This document shows, in pieces, positions 1 through 6,659 of a stretch of DNA of 11,886 bases; position 1 is the first letter of the stretch; each line of letters opens with the position of its first letter. The notes under the pieces were generated by a model, which worked only from the letters and a program-made list of their open reading frames with translations, was not told where the DNA came from and did not search any database. The translations under genes and the position numbers were made by a program. The stretch is from Fen-455 sp050012675 (GTDB lineage Bacteria; Actinomycetota; Acidimicrobiia; Acidimicrobiales; Bog-793), in assembly GCA_050012675.1 (NCBI GenBank), contig JBEKGS010000065.1:1-11886 (forward strand). Direction: 5' to 3'.

Positions 1-17
1 CGGGAGCTCGAGGGTGG

Positions 18-1526
18 TTATCGAGAAGTGCTCACCGCCAGCCCGGCGAGGTCGTTAAGGCTCCGCCTGCGCCGCTTTCTTCTTCTCGGTCCGAGCCCGG
101 CGTCCTTGCGTCTTTGTTCTTCCAACGCGCGCTCACTGAAGGCGTCCGAGACGGCGAGGTTGCGCACGACAAGGGCACAGGTGAGCAACAGGCTGACCGG
201 AACGAGCCCCATGAGGCGGCACCAGCCCTTGGCGACGTCGATGCTGGCCGGGTCTTTCACCCTCGAGTTCGAGCGTTCGACAGCGGTCCGGCGTGCATAA
301 GAACGACGGTGGGCCTTGGAAGGGTAGTCGTGCTTTTGGGCAGTCTTGGCGTTGACGCTCGGCGGCACCGTGAGGCTCATCTGCAGACAACATGTCGGAG
401 CCGGGCTCGGGACGCAGAAGACCTCCGGACGGTCAAAGGAGAGCTCCATCGAACTGGGGCGCAGCCGACAGCGGCACTTGTTCATGACCGCCGGGCACAA
501 GACACGGTGGTACCCATCCGCGTCTGGCCTGGTGATCCTCCCGAGCTTGTAGCTCGAAAGCTCTTCGGTCATCTTGTCGTGAGCCTCGATCTCCATCGAT
601 GAGGCGTCGCGAGCAAGCGGGCCGAGCTCCAAGAGCGCTCTCGGGGTGCCCGGACAGTAGAGGTTGCCGTTGTGCAAGATCGCACCGGCAAAGGTGCCCT
701 GCGGGCCGCGGTCATCCGGATGCAGGTCCATGACGAGGTTCGCCCCGAGCGCCCGCATCGGCAGGGCAAAAGCTTCAGCCCTGCGGTGCGCGTAGCCCGA
801 GTCCACGAGCGCGTCGCCGATGGGGAGACCCTTGACGCAAAGGTGCTCCAGGACCGCGACGATGATCGGCACCGGGTCGCGCCAACAAGAGCTGAGCGAC
901 ATGGCCCGCACGAGCTCTGGCGCGTCAGGGCCTCCCTCGTCTTTGGCCATCGTCGCGAGCGAGAAGTAGTAGCCGAAGAACAGCTCGTCTTTCTGTCCCG
1001 GCTTGTCCGCGCGGCGGTGCCCCCATGAGGCTTCGCCATCGGCGCAATCACCACCTCTTTTCGGTGGTGGTCTCGAGAAGCTCTCGATATCGGACCAGTC
1101 GATGGCGAGCGAGCTCGAGAGCACCTTGGCCCATTGCGGCACGCTTGACTCCAACAGCGCCCCTTGCAGGCCTTCGAGTAGTGCCGAGGCGGCCCCGTCG
1201 GGCACGTCTTTTCCGAGCAGCGAACAGACAAGTGAGTTCGTGTACTCCACCTGCCGATAGGTGAGCAGGTGAGGCCCTTTTCGAGACAAGACGACGACCC
1301 CGAGTCTCAAGCGCTCCTCGGCTCCAAGAGCCAAGAGGGCATCGTGCACCCGCGACAGGTGCGCCGGGCGGTCATCGGCCGCGGCCAGCAACATGCCCAA
1401 TAACAAGGTACGCACCGAGAGCTGGCGGGCTCTGACACCTGTGGGCAGCCTCTGCTCGACCGCCTCGATGACCTCTTTGACAAAGGGGTCATCCAAGACC
1501 TCCTCGAGGCGGCGAGGGTCGATCAC
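18..1526 (-). CDS. DDE transposase of a three-gene mobile element
   Basis: A 502-residue protein with the layout of a DDE/RNase H-fold transposase. Candidate catalytic acidic residues are D143 (in the AIDWSDIESFSR stretch, the usual place of the first Asp), D242 (in ALVDSGYAHR, like the ADrGY motif) and E417 (in RRTAVERSNSRVKD, the usual third acid). A Cys-rich insert (C344, C351, C353, C371, C379, C380) lies between D242 and E417 and may bind zinc. The C terminus is very basic. The GTG start (1526-1524) overlaps the TGA stop of the upstream recombinase-like gene as GTGA, so the two are probably translationally coupled. The reading frame is intact and ends 17 nt from the window edge, so the left terminus of the element is probably outside the window. 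I am confident of a transposase, but cannot name the IS family (it resembles IS1182/IS4-like groups). Confidence 0.85.
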   Translation of the reverse strand: MIDPRRLEEVLDDPFVKEVIEAVEQRLPTGVRARQLSVRTLLLGMLLAAADDRPAHLSRVHDALLALGAEERLRLGVVVLSRKGPHLLTYRQVEYTNSLVCSLLGKDVPDGAASALLEGLQGALLESSVPQWAKVLSSSLAIDWSDIESFSRPPPKRGGDCADGEASWGHRRADKPGQKDELFFGYYFSLATMAKDEGGPDAPELVRAMSLSSCWRDPVPIIVAVLEHLCVKGLPIGDALVDSGYAHRRAEAFALPMRALGANLVMDLHPDDRGPQGTFAGAILHNGNLYCPGTPRALLELGPLARDASSMEIEAHDKMTEELSSYKLGRITRPDADGYHRVLCPAVMNKCRCRLRPSSMELSFDRPEVFCVPSPAPTCCLQMSLTVPPSVNAKTAQKHDYPSKAHRRSYARRTAVERSNSRVKDPASIDVAKGWCRLMGLVPVSLLLTCALVVRNLAVSDAFSERALEEQRRKDAGLGPRRRKRRRRSLNDLAGLAVSTSR

Positions 1527-2422
1527 CGCACGGGCCCTCGGCTAAAAAGAGCCACGGCTTGTTCCTCGGTCGGGCTCGCCAGCTTTGCCACGAGGTCACC
1601 GAGGCGCTGGGAGCAGCTGATCCCGGCCGCGTCCATGAAGGCGCGAAGGCCTATCTGGGATGCCATTTCCACAAGGAAGCTCGACCGCAGTCGGGAGAGC
1701 TCGAGGCGTCCCATATCCTGACCGCCTGCGAGCGAGGACACGAGGTTGCTCGTGACGTTGCGTCGTCTGGCGTCGCTCCCACCGACGAGGTAGTCATCCC
1801 CGGCAAACTCCGCCGCTTTCAAGAGGCGCTCTTGGAAGCCCAAGAGGACCGGGACGGCCCGGGGCCTCTTGCCTTTGACCACGACGAGCACGCCGCCCGA
1901 GCGCTGAACGACGTCGGTCCCCACCACTGCTCGCAGCTCGCCCGCATAAAGCCCGGCCCCGGCGCAAAGACAGATGAGAGCCGCTGTCTTGTGGCGACGC
2001 GCCGGTGTCGGCTGGGCGTCGGCGAGGGCGAGGAACCCGGCGAGCTCGCCATCTGTGTAGGGGAGCTTGGCGTGCTCGCGGGGACACAGCGTCAAAGCCG
2101 GCCCGTGTCCGGGCACATGGGAGGCGAGATGAACGAGGTTCGTTTTCAACGTTCGGCGCGTCGCAGGACTCATCGGCGCCTCGAGGACGAAGCGCTCGAG
2201 AAAAGAACGCGACAGCACGGTGTCGACCTCGAGTGAGACACCGAGACTTGCGGCGAACTTACCGATCTTGGCGGCCGCGAACAACAAGGCTTTGGCTCGC
2301 TGCCTGCTCTTCGGCCTGACCGAGGTGACGACGTCTCTCGCGAACCTGGCGACATCGTCGTCGAACAGCCGCGGTCGCCAGCTCGCGATGGCGAGTTCGG
2401 CTTCCAAGCTCGGACGGCTCAC
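1523..2422 (-). CDS. Tyrosine-recombinase-like protein lacking most catalytic residues
   Basis: The N-terminal half (SRQRAKALLFAAAKIGKFA onward) resembles the core-binding domain of tyrosine recombinases, and the C-terminal half resembles the catalytic fold. In the catalytic half, the AGAGLYAGELRAV segment sits where active enzymes have tGLRisEl, but the first catalytic Arg is replaced by Tyr. The LSRLRSSFLVEM segment keeps the Arg of the HxLR box but has Ser for His. The region expected to hold the second His/Trp and the Tyr nucleophile (AGISCSQRLGDLV to the end) has neither. A Lys in the VKGKRPRAVPV beta-hairpin remains. It is therefore probably a DNA-binding accessory protein, not an active integrase. 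I chose the GTG at 2422 because a TATATA box precedes it by 7 nt, as in a leaderless transcript. The frame stays open to 2521, but that extension would overlap the divergent gene and reads as low-complexity basic sequence. Confidence 0.7.
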   Translation of the reverse strand: MSRPSLEAELAIASWRPRLFDDDVARFARDVVTSVRPKSRQRAKALLFAAAKIGKFAASLGVSLEVDTVLSRSFLERFVLEAPMSPATRRTLKTNLVHLASHVPGHGPALTLCPREHAKLPYTDGELAGFLALADAQPTPARRHKTAALICLCAGAGLYAGELRAVVGTDVVQRSGGVLVVVKGKRPRAVPVLLGFQERLLKAAEFAGDDYLVGGSDARRRNVTSNLVSSLAGGQDMGRLELSRLRSSFLVEMASQIGLRAFMDAAGISCSQRLGDLVAKLASPTEEQAVALFSRGPVR

Positions 2423-2470
2423 CGAACTGTATATATACTGTACGCTAGAGCGGTGGTGGTGGATCCTCCG
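2422..2470. promoter_or_regulatory. Divergent promoter/operator of the mobile element
   Basis: The AT-rich core between the two divergent genes contains the perfect palindrome GTATATATAC (2429-2438). It is flanked by direct repeats ACTGTA at 2426-2431 and 2437-2442, 11 bp apart, which puts them on the same helical face. On the plus strand TATACT (2434-2439) is a good -10 box. On the minus strand TATATA is followed by 7 nt and the GTG at 2422. Both promoters share the same bases, so a single bound protein could control both directions. Identification rests on sequence alone. Confidence 0.5.
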
Positions 2471-2835
2471 TGACAAGCTTCGGCGTGGGCCTAAGTCGCG
2501 AACAGAGAGACGAAGCGGCAAAGATCGCCACCGAGCTCGCCCGCATCGCTAAGACCGGCGAGGTCCTCCCCGGTTCGATCGTCTCGCGCCGAACTCACTG
2601 CGGACGCCCGGGGTGCCGTTGCATGGCAGACCCGCCCCAGCCCCACGGGCCTTATTACCAGTGGACCCGCAAGGTTGCCGCGAAGACGGTGGGACGCTGG
2701 CTGAGCCCCGAACAGGCGGCTGACTACCAGGTCTTCATAGACAACCATCGACGCCTGCGTGAGCTCTTCGCCCGCTTGGAGGCCATCGGTCTCGAAACCC
2801 TCGAGACAGATTCCCGCACGAGGCACAAGCCCTGA
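2470..2835 (+). CDS. DUF6788 family small zinc-motif protein
   Basis: A 121-residue protein with an N-terminal helix rich in charged residues (1-30), a central motif HCGRPGCRC (C44, C49, C51) and a following aromatic stretch (HGPYYQWTRK, about 59-68). The C-terminal half is helical (EQAADYQVFIDNHRRLRELFARLEAI). This order is characteristic of the DUF6788 family, whose members often lie beside transposases and integrases. Its role is not known; DNA binding through the Cys cluster is a reasonable inference. It is transcribed divergently from the recombinase-like and transposase genes and shares their promoter core, so I treat it as a third component of the same element. The start is GTG without a convincing ribosome-binding site; a GTG slightly upstream (about 2453) is also possible. 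Confidence 0.75.
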   Translation: MTSFGVGLSREQRDEAAKIATELARIAKTGEVLPGSIVSRRTHCGRPGCRCMADPPQPHGPYYQWTRKVAAKTVGRWLSPEQAADYQVFIDNHRRLRELFARLEAIGLETLETDSRTRHKP

Positions 2836-2932
2836 GACCAGTCCTTCTTGTGGACAAAGCGTGGTCGAACAGCTCTTAGCCCGTGGTCAGCCCCTCGATC
2901 ACAGGGCAAAGGGCCAGGTGGAGCCCAAACGT

Positions 2933-2955
2933 GAAGACCTCACTCGGAGGTCTTC
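2933..2955. terminator. Perfect 8-bp inverted repeat downstream of the DUF6788 gene
   Basis: GAAGACCT (2933-2940) and AGGTCTTC (2948-2955) are perfect inverted arms around a 7-nt loop, about 100 nt after the DUF6788 stop and 60 nt before the LRR gene. There is no T-run on either side, so it is not a textbook intrinsic terminator. It could serve as a terminator or lie near the right end of the mobile element. Confidence 0.35.
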
Positions 2956-3017
2956 CCAGGTAGGACAGGCCGCCGCCGGCGCAACCGAACCATGACGCTC
3001 TTAGGATCAGAAGAAGC

Positions 3018-3710
3018 ATGAGGTACCTGTCCTTTCCAAGCGACCAGATCGTTGGAACCCTCGATTGGCTCGGGGCGTGGAGCAGGACCGAAGAACCGCC
3101 AATCCTTGCGACGGGTGTCGTCGAGGTGCCAGACGATGCGGAGGTCTCGCTCTCGGTTATGCCAATCCAGTCGGTCGAACGAGATCCTTTCGGCGGCGGC
3201 GGCTTCATCACGAGTCGAGTCACGGAAGACGGAGAGATTGTAAGTGAGCGAACGTCCAGTTGGAGCTGGCGACTGTCTGGCGGTGGTGGACCGCCACTAC
3301 ACCTCGGTTTCTTGCAAGAGCTTCCGAGGGACAGCATCGAGAGTCTGAGCATGACTGGCGCCCACGTGCTGGCCGAGTCGCTCGACGCGCTTCCGCACCT
3401 GGCATCGGGCCTGAAGCGTCTCTACTTGGGGTGTACCGACTTTGGGGATGAGGTTCTGCAGTATGTGGCCCAGCTCGAGAATCTCACTTACCTGCAGACC
3501 TGGGGAAACGCATTCAGCGATCACGGTGTGCAGCAACTCGTCTCTCTCCAAGGATTGGAGATGCTCTACCTCGAAGAGGAGAATCTGTCACCAGCCGCAT
3601 TTGACTTCGTGGCGCAGTTACCCAATGTGACTCGGCTCGGGGTGGCTGACGAGTGGCCGACCGAGTACCGGTCGGTCCTTCGGAGACGGTTCCCTGGCCT
3701 CGTCCGGTAG
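3018..3710 (+). CDS. Leucine-rich-repeat protein of unknown function
   Basis: A 230-residue protein in two parts. Residues 1-105 look like a beta-rich domain opening with RYLSFPSDQIVGTL and containing Gly-rich turns. I recall similar N-termini on LRR proteins from other bacteria, but cannot name the domain. Residues about 106-210 hold LRR units with a 24-residue period: LKRLYLGCTDFGDEVLQYVAQ, then LTYLQTWGNAFSDHGVQQLVS, then LEMLYLEEENLSPAAFDFVAQ and a last short unit LPNVTRLGVADE. There is no signal peptide or membrane segment, so it is probably cytoplasmic. A weak purine stretch (AGAAGAAG) precedes the ATG. It lies 180 nt upstream of, and on the same strand as, the AbiV-like gene. A protein-binding or sensing role is possible but unproven. 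Confidence 0.7.
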   Translation: MRYLSFPSDQIVGTLDWLGAWSRTEEPPILATGVVEVPDDAEVSLSVMPIQSVERDPFGGGGFITSRVTEDGEIVSERTSSWSWRLSGGGGPPLHLGFLQELPRDSIESLSMTGAHVLAESLDALPHLASGLKRLYLGCTDFGDEVLQYVAQLENLTYLQTWGNAFSDHGVQQLVSLQGLEMLYLEEENLSPAAFDFVAQLPNVTRLGVADEWPTEYRSVLRRRFPGLVR

Positions 3711-3725
3711 TACGGGCCCCCTCTG

Positions 3726-3740
3726 GCCGCCGCTGGCGGC
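3726..3740. terminator. GC-rich hairpin after the LRR gene
   Basis: GCCGCC and GGCGGC form a perfect 6-bp stem with a 3-nt loop (GCT), 16 nt after the LRR stop codon. No U-tract follows, so termination here would be inefficient or Rho-assisted. Confidence 0.3.
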
Positions 3741-3890
3741 ACCGACATGACGGTGCTGTGTCGTCGTTTTGTGTTGCGGGCGTGAGACTGTCCTGCTGGG
3801 CAGCAAGGGGGTTGCGACTCGGTCGGGGACTCCAGCCACTCTGCGGTGGTAAGACTGAGGTCGTATTCGACGACGCGAGGCGAACCACGA

Positions 3891-4739
3891 ATGAAGACTC
3901 GCCAGTTCCAGCAGTTGGCCAACTTGCCGAGACCAACGCGGGATGCTCTGGTTGTCGAAGGCCTTCTGGCCATTGAGGCGAACGTCGCCGTAATCGCTGA
4001 CGAAATGGAAGCGTGCATCAAGGTCGACGCCTTCCGAGCGGACCGAATGCTTCACAACCTCGCCAGGGAGGAGGCAGGCAAGTTCCTCGTATTGATCGAC
4101 GCCTACCGCTCCCCAGGTGTCGATCAGGCTGTTCTCTTCCGTCAGTTCAAACGGGCAGGTAATCATCTTTCAAAGCTCGTTTACGCACAAATGGCTGACT
4201 ACTCGATCGCCTCGCAAGCGGAACTGCTCAGCGCCGTCTCCAATCATCGCCAACAGCTCTACCTCGACGGACCTAACGATTACGACTTCGTCTTCCGAAA
4301 CCAGCTGCTAATGGAGCGAGAGAACGCCCTCTACGTCGATCTCGTCGAAAGCGAGGGCACGCTCAAATGGTGGGAACCCTACGATCTCAAGCTCTCGTAT
4401 AGCGCTCCGACCTGCGCACGACTCGTTCAAGCGATCGTTGAGGCCGGTTTCGCCAGCGTGAATGGCCTGCAGGTTCTAAGCACTGCATGGTCCGGTTTTG
4501 ATCCGAAGGAGAACTCCCACTTCTCCTCGTGGAGAGCGCGAACAGTAGAGGCGCTAAGTCTCTTGCAGGCGCCCGACGTCAAGGAAGAGGACTGGCTCAG
4601 GATCACGAGGTTCGTGGCGGATCGCTGGCCGATGCCGATGGTTGAACTCGAGGTCGAACAGGAGCCTGTCGAGAGCGAGACGCTCCTCGCGGAGCGCGAG
4701 GCTCAATGGGAAGCCAAGATGAGGCGGGAGTTTGGCTAA
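3891..4739 (+). CDS. AbiV-like (HEPN-type) abortive-infection protein
   Basis: A 282-residue helical protein. Three features fit the AbiV family and the wider HEPN superfamily: the segment MLHNLAREEAGKFLVLIDAY (about residues 54-72; the family signature is a small residue followed by EE-x-GK), the following FKRAGNHLSKLVYAQ with a conserved-looking Arg/Asn-His (near residues 88-92), and NALYVDLVESEG followed by a WEPYD box. AbiV of Lactococcus blocks phage multiplication late in infection through an interaction with a phage protein. Homology here is from motif recognition only. I chose the ATG at 3891, with GAGG about 10 nt upstream; a GTG at 3846 would add 15 residues without family-like sequence. 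The acidic C-terminal tail (about 250-282) is extra. Codon use is more AT-tolerant than in the flanking 8511-11661 operon, which suggests horizontal acquisition. The gene converges on the PRTase gene. Confidence 0.65.
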   Translation: MKTRQFQQLANLPRPTRDALVVEGLLAIEANVAVIADEMEACIKVDAFRADRMLHNLAREEAGKFLVLIDAYRSPGVDQAVLFRQFKRAGNHLSKLVYAQMADYSIASQAELLSAVSNHRQQLYLDGPNDYDFVFRNQLLMERENALYVDLVESEGTLKWWEPYDLKLSYSAPTCARLVQAIVEAGFASVNGLQVLSTAWSGFDPKENSHFSSWRARTVEALSLLQAPDVKEEDWLRITRFVADRWPMPMVELEVEQEPVESETLLAEREAQWEAKMRREFG

Positions 4740-4808
4740 CAGCACCCTCAGCCGGCCCTGCCCCGAGCACAAGGTGTTCGAGGCCATGATGACAATTGGC
4801 TCCGATGT

Positions 4809-5570
4809 CTACTGCTGCCACGGCTGTCTAGCCAGAACGATACCTGCCACATAAGAGGCGCCGGCAAGCTTGAGAGCACGGGCGACCTCTCGCAACGTGC
4901 ATCCATCCGTGAATACGTCGTCGAAGACGAGAAACGATCGACCAGACACCGCAGTCGGATCGGGAATGGTAAGCGACTCGCGAAGCTCCGTTTCAGAGAC
5001 TGTTCGCCGTTCAGAGAGCCCGAGGCTCACGAGTTGAGGAGTCTCCTTGGTCTTTACGATGAGCGCGGGCTGCGTATGGATCGGCCATCGATCAGCCGCC
5101 TCGACTCTTGCGCGTTCTAGAACGAGCCCGACGTGATCCCACTGGCGACGTGACCCAGGACCGATAAAGGTCGGACTTGCGATAATGGCGTCCCATCCCT
5201 CCATGATCTGCGGGCGATCATCCAGATAACCCACAAGGACCCTGCCGAAGATCGAAGCCCAGCCAGTGCCATTCTTATATTTGTAGCGATTTATGGCAGT
5301 CTGCAGGAGGCCCGAACGCATGGCGATTGCGTACACGAAGTCAAAGAAACGAACGTCAACCGGGCGACGACACCAGTAGTTCGAGCAAGTCCCGGATGGA
5401 GGTAGGTGCTGTTCGCAAGTCGGGCAGTGCCCATGCCCGACAAGCTCGACCTGCTGCGACGCACAAGCAAAGCAGATGGCTGCAGAACCGACATCACGAT
5501 AAGCACATGGCCCGCAGCTGCCAAAGCCTTGGGGCTTAGGGTCAAGCTGACTGAGGTCGACCGGAGGCAC
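4809..5570 (-). CDS. ComF-like phosphoribosyltransferase of a DprA-PRTase system
   Basis: The protein starts with a double zinc ribbon made of four Cys pairs. Counting from the longest frame (start 5642), they are C43/C46, C57/C60, C73/C76 and C86/C91. A ComF-type stretch AIAMRSGLLQTAINRYKYKN follows, then a type I phosphoribosyltransferase domain whose PRPP-binding motif reads FLVFDDVFTDGCTL (two Asp then TDGCT, close to the family's DDvxTTGxT). It lies directly downstream of dprA on the same strand. The GTG at 5570 leaves a 10-nt gap after the dprA stop and about 18 residues before the first Cys pair. The frame remains open to a GTG at 5642, which would overlap dprA by 62 nt. Neither start has a good ribosome-binding site, so the start is uncertain. 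By analogy with known DprA-PRTase systems the pair acts against phage; the substrate is unknown. Confidence 0.8.
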   Translation of the reverse strand: MPPVDLSQLDPKPQGFGSCGPCAYRDVGSAAICFACASQQVELVGHGHCPTCEQHLPPSGTCSNYWCRRPVDVRFFDFVYAIAMRSGLLQTAINRYKYKNGTGWASIFGRVLVGYLDDRPQIMEGWDAIIASPTFIGPGSRRQWDHVGLVLERARVEAADRWPIHTQPALIVKTKETPQLVSLGLSERRTVSETELRESLTIPDPTAVSGRSFLVFDDVFTDGCTLREVARALKLAGASYVAGIVLARQPWQQ

Positions 5571-5580
5571 CGAAACGTCG

Positions 5581-6546
5581 CTATGCGAGGTCGAATGCCA
5601 GCTGCCGCCGCTGAGATGTGAGGTGCTCCACCTGTTCGACACTTCTCAGGTGTGTCATGACGTCATCGACAGTCTTGACTACGGCAACTCTTCTGCCATG
5701 TCGTGCGACATAGTCACGAGCCCACTTCTGCTGCATGACCAATGACTCGACGAGAAAGACCGTCTTGCCGTGCTCAATGGCAAGACGAGCCTGCATCTTG
5801 GCCCCAGACGTTGCCGATGCCTCAATTACGACCGTGCCCTGGCTGATGCCAGAGGTCACAACGTTGCGCCGAGGGAAGTTGTAGCGCTGCGGCGGAGACG
5901 TCGGCCAGAACTGGGCGACTAGGGCACCCGAAGTCGCGATCCGATCTGCGAGCTCTGCGTTCTCCTTCGGATAGCGACCAAGAATGCCAGTGCCCATCAC
6001 AGCCACGGTGCGGGCTCCACTCACCGTCAGCACGGCCTCGTGCGCTGCGGTGTCGATGCCAGCGGCGAGCCCTGAGACGACTGTCACCCCTCGTTCGGCG
6101 AGGAGCTGCGCCATTCTTCGGGCACGGCTGATCCCCTCCGGTGAGGCTTGCCGAGTACCTACGACGGCTACTGAGCGGGCGTCCGCGGGCTGCAGCTTCC
6201 CGAGCACATAAATGAATGGAGGCAGATTGAAGATCACTCGCAGGTTCTCCGGATAGTCCTCGTCAAGGACGGTGATCAGCCGTGCGCCCGCAGCCGTGGC
6301 GGCCTCATGTTCGCGCAGGACTTCCTCGCGACGCTCCTCAAGCGGGCGGGCCAGTGTCAGCACTTCACGCGTCTCGGTCGCTGCCTGCCCTTTCTCGCCA
6401 ATGTCACCCTCGAGCAGAGGCCCTACGCCGCCGACTCGCTGCGCTTCTCGGGCTACGAGTTCCCAGCTAATCCCCCGAATTCGACATGCGGCAAGGAGGT
6501 CAAGGCGTTCGTTCGTAAGCTCCATCCGACTCATCACCCCGAACAT
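5581..6546 (-). CDS. dprA: DprA-family SLOG/Rossmann protein of a DprA-PRTase defence system
   Basis: The N terminus (ERLDLLAACRIRGISWELVAREA) is the helical segment typical of DprA. The Rossmann-like DprA/Smf domain shows SVAVVGTRQASPEG (the GxR motif), SGLAAGIDTAAHEAVL, AVMGTGILGRYPKENAELADRI and RNVVTSGISQGTVVIEASATSGAKMQARLAIEHGKTVF in the expected order. There is no C-terminal winged-helix domain of the housekeeping type. The next gene is a ComF-like PRTase, so I assign it to the DprA-PRTase defence type and not to competence. I chose the ATG at 6546 because TAAGAT (6559-6554) precedes it by 7 nt, a typical actinobacterial leaderless layout. ATGs at 6534 and 6525 are also plausible; the open frame to 6663 adds sequence unlike the family. 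A LexA-box palindrome overlaps this start region. Confidence 0.85.
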   Translation of the reverse strand: MFGVMSRMELTNERLDLLAACRIRGISWELVAREAQRVGGVGPLLEGDIGEKGQAATETREVLTLARPLEERREEVLREHEAATAAGARLITVLDEDYPENLRVIFNLPPFIYVLGKLQPADARSVAVVGTRQASPEGISRARRMAQLLAERGVTVVSGLAAGIDTAAHEAVLTVSGARTVAVMGTGILGRYPKENAELADRIATSGALVAQFWPTSPPQRYNFPRRNVVTSGISQGTVVIEASATSGAKMQARLAIEHGKTVFLVESLVMQQKWARDYVARHGRRVAVVKTVDDVMTHLRSVEQVEHLTSQRRQLAFDLA

Positions 6547-6553
6547 ATGTTCG
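6540..6553 (-). promoter_or_regulatory. LexA (SOS) box upstream of dprA
   Basis: CGAACATATGTTCG is a perfect 14-bp palindrome. It matches the Gram-positive/actinobacterial LexA consensus, CGAAC-N4-GTTCG, and with its flanks fits TCGAAC-N4-GTTCGA at 15 of 16 positions. It lies directly after the TAAGAT -10-like box (6559-6554, minus strand) and over the likely transcription start or first codon, where a bound repressor would block transcription. The consensus is established knowledge; the regulation is inferred. Confidence 0.7.
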
Positions 6554-6559
6554 ATCTTA
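6554..6559 (-). promoter_or_regulatory. -10 box of the dprA-PRTase operon
   Basis: TAAGAT on the minus strand fits TANNNT and is 7 nt from the ATG at 6546, as in leaderless actinobacterial promoters. I see no good -35 box at normal spacing. Confidence 0.4.
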
Positions 6560-6659
6560 TGACCTGTTGTAGCACTTGGGTGTGACCCTACGTCATGAGA
6601 GACGGTCCTCGCCGTGCTGAAGGCGGACCGACCACTTTCACAGCACTGAGCTGCAGTTA

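Larger units (their letters stand above)
18..2835. mobile_element. Putative transposable element: transposase, recombinase-like protein and DUF6788
   Basis: The three genes are grouped by the GTGA overlap of two of them and the shared divergent promoter with the third. I looked for terminal inverted repeats between bases 1-60 and 2836-3010 and found none that convinced me; the left end may lie outside the window. The limits given are those of the coding regions, not true element ends. All three frames are open, which suggests recent activity or selection. Confidence 0.6.

Noticed and set aside
114..602. Long plus-strand open frame inside the transposase
   Set aside because: It is the GC-rich shadow of the transposase; the product is low-complexity Arg-rich sequence with no family motif.
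1559..2236. 225-codon plus-strand frame
   Set aside because: It lies wholly antisense to the recombinase-like gene, which has recognisable recombinase segments; the shadow shows none.
3514..4166. Several minus-strand frames opposite the LRR and AbiV-like genes
   Set aside because: Composition is random-looking and the plus-strand genes have clear repeats and family motifs.
4741..4854. Short plus-strand frame after the AbiV-like stop, reading CPEHKVFEAMMTIGSDVYCCHGC
   Set aside because: The Cys/His spacing looks like a zinc knuckle, but there is no ribosome-binding site, it is only about 38 codons long, and its end overlaps the PRTase 3' end.
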